From: Candidatus Omnitrophota bacterium
Lineage (GTDB): Bacteria > Omnitrophota > Gorgyraeia > Gygaellales > Profunditerraquicolaceae
Reading direction: 5' to 3'
NCBI GenBank assembly: GCA_016212045.1
Contig: JACRHO010000121.1
Coordinates: forward strand, 1 to 5,412
Length of the DNA: 5,412 nucleotides
Notes under the pieces: model-generated
The model's database searches: none
What the model was told of the DNA's origin: nothing
The model's input: the letters and a program-made list of their open reading frames with translations, nothing else
Made by a program: the position numbers and the translations under genes
In this document: piece after piece, positions 5,076 through 5,412 of the stretch
How positions within the stretch are numbered: the first letter of the stretch is position 1
How the letters are laid out: the number at the start of each line of letters is the position of its first letter

Positions 5076-5412
5076 CTATATCCCCTTTAAGATACTATTT
5101 AAATCTATATTTTCTTTAGCCAATTTTATCGCATCCTTAATTTTTTCTTTATCCTGCGGCCTAATCTTTACCGTCAGGTCGTGGATTATTGAGGCGACGG
5201 TATATGTATCTGCTTTGGCTAACAATATGGGTATCTTTGCCTGACTTAATAAATCTAAAACTGGCTGTTCAGGCATTATCCCGCCGGATAAAATTATCCC
5301 GGAAAGTTTCAGCTTTTTTTTATCTGAATCTCTGACGCAACCTAACACTGAGGTCAGCATATCTTCTCTGTCGCCCGGCGTAATTAAAAGACTGTTATCA
5401 ATAATATATTTC
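5076..5412 (-). CDS. DRTGG-domain protein (Pta N-terminal-region-like), C-terminal part
   Basis: The gene enters from beyond the right edge and is open for 111 codons to a TAG at 5076-5078. The first complete codons read KYIIDNSLLITPGDREDM, so the internal ATG at 5358-5360 is not the start. The segment LLITPGDREDML, then SGIILSGG, PILLAKADTYTVAS and a charged helical tail follows the order of the DRTGG domain. In E. coli Pta the equivalent region (LLVTSADRPDVL, ALLLTGG, PVFMVNTNTWQTS) lies between a BioD-like P-loop domain and the catalytic domain. Standalone proteins with a P-loop plus DRTGG are known as phosphotransacetylase family proteins, and the missing N-terminus may be such a P-loop. 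It ends one base before pta, so a regulatory partner of Pta is a reasonable inference. Confidence 0.75.
   Translation of the reverse strand, partial: KYIIDNSLLITPGDREDMLTSVLGCVRDSDKKKLKLSGIILSGGIMPEQPVLDLLSQAKIPILLAKADTYTVASIIHDLTVKIRPQDKEKIKDAIKLAKENIDLNSILKGI
5081..5088 (-). promoter_or_regulatory. Shine-Dalgarno of pta, supporting a GTG start
   Basis: AAAGGGGA on the minus strand lies in the last codons of the upstream gene and six bases before the GTG at 5072-5074. Together with the Pta-like N-terminus from that codon, it decides the non-ATG start. Confidence 0.65.

Overview
This is a gene-dense stretch of bacterial chromosome in which every gene lies on the minus strand. No credible plus-strand gene, RNA gene, promoter or rho-independent terminator is visible. 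In transcription order, from high to low coordinates, the genes are: the C-terminal end of a DRTGG-domain protein; pta; ackA; panD; def; a small cysteine-rich protein (DUF6485-like); lipA; trxB; and the first 33 codons of a GTP-type phosphoenolpyruvate carboxykinase (pckG). Junctions are overlaps of 2 to 50 nt or gaps of 1, 51 and about 76 nt, so this looks like one long operon.

Metabolically, Pta and AckA interconvert acetyl-CoA, acetyl phosphate and acetate with ATP gain. PanD supplies beta-alanine for CoA. LipA makes lipoyl cofactor. TrxB handles thiol redox, Def is protein housekeeping, and PckG links oxaloacetate to PEP. This suits an anaerobic, acetate-forming or acetate-using bacterium. 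The gene content, the DUF6485 and DRTGG proteins, the moderate GC content and the short dispersed palindromes suggest an uncultured lineage such as Omnitrophota. That is an impression from memory, not a demonstrated assignment.

The most unusual content is two families of small palindromic repeats invading a compact operon. One 55-bp element with 14-bp perfect inverted arms sits in frame inside lipA and adds about 19 residues to the enzyme, much like the Rickettsia palindromic elements. A second family, hairpins of about 33-35 bp with core CACC-GCGTA-GGTG, occurs three times. One copy supplies the stop codon and last residues of lipA, one lies between lipA and trxB, and one lies between pta and ackA, where its outer stem overlaps the ackA ribosome binding site. 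A further point of interest is that the regulatory DRTGG part of a long-type phosphotransacetylase appears as a separate gene one base upstream of a minimal catalytic Pta.
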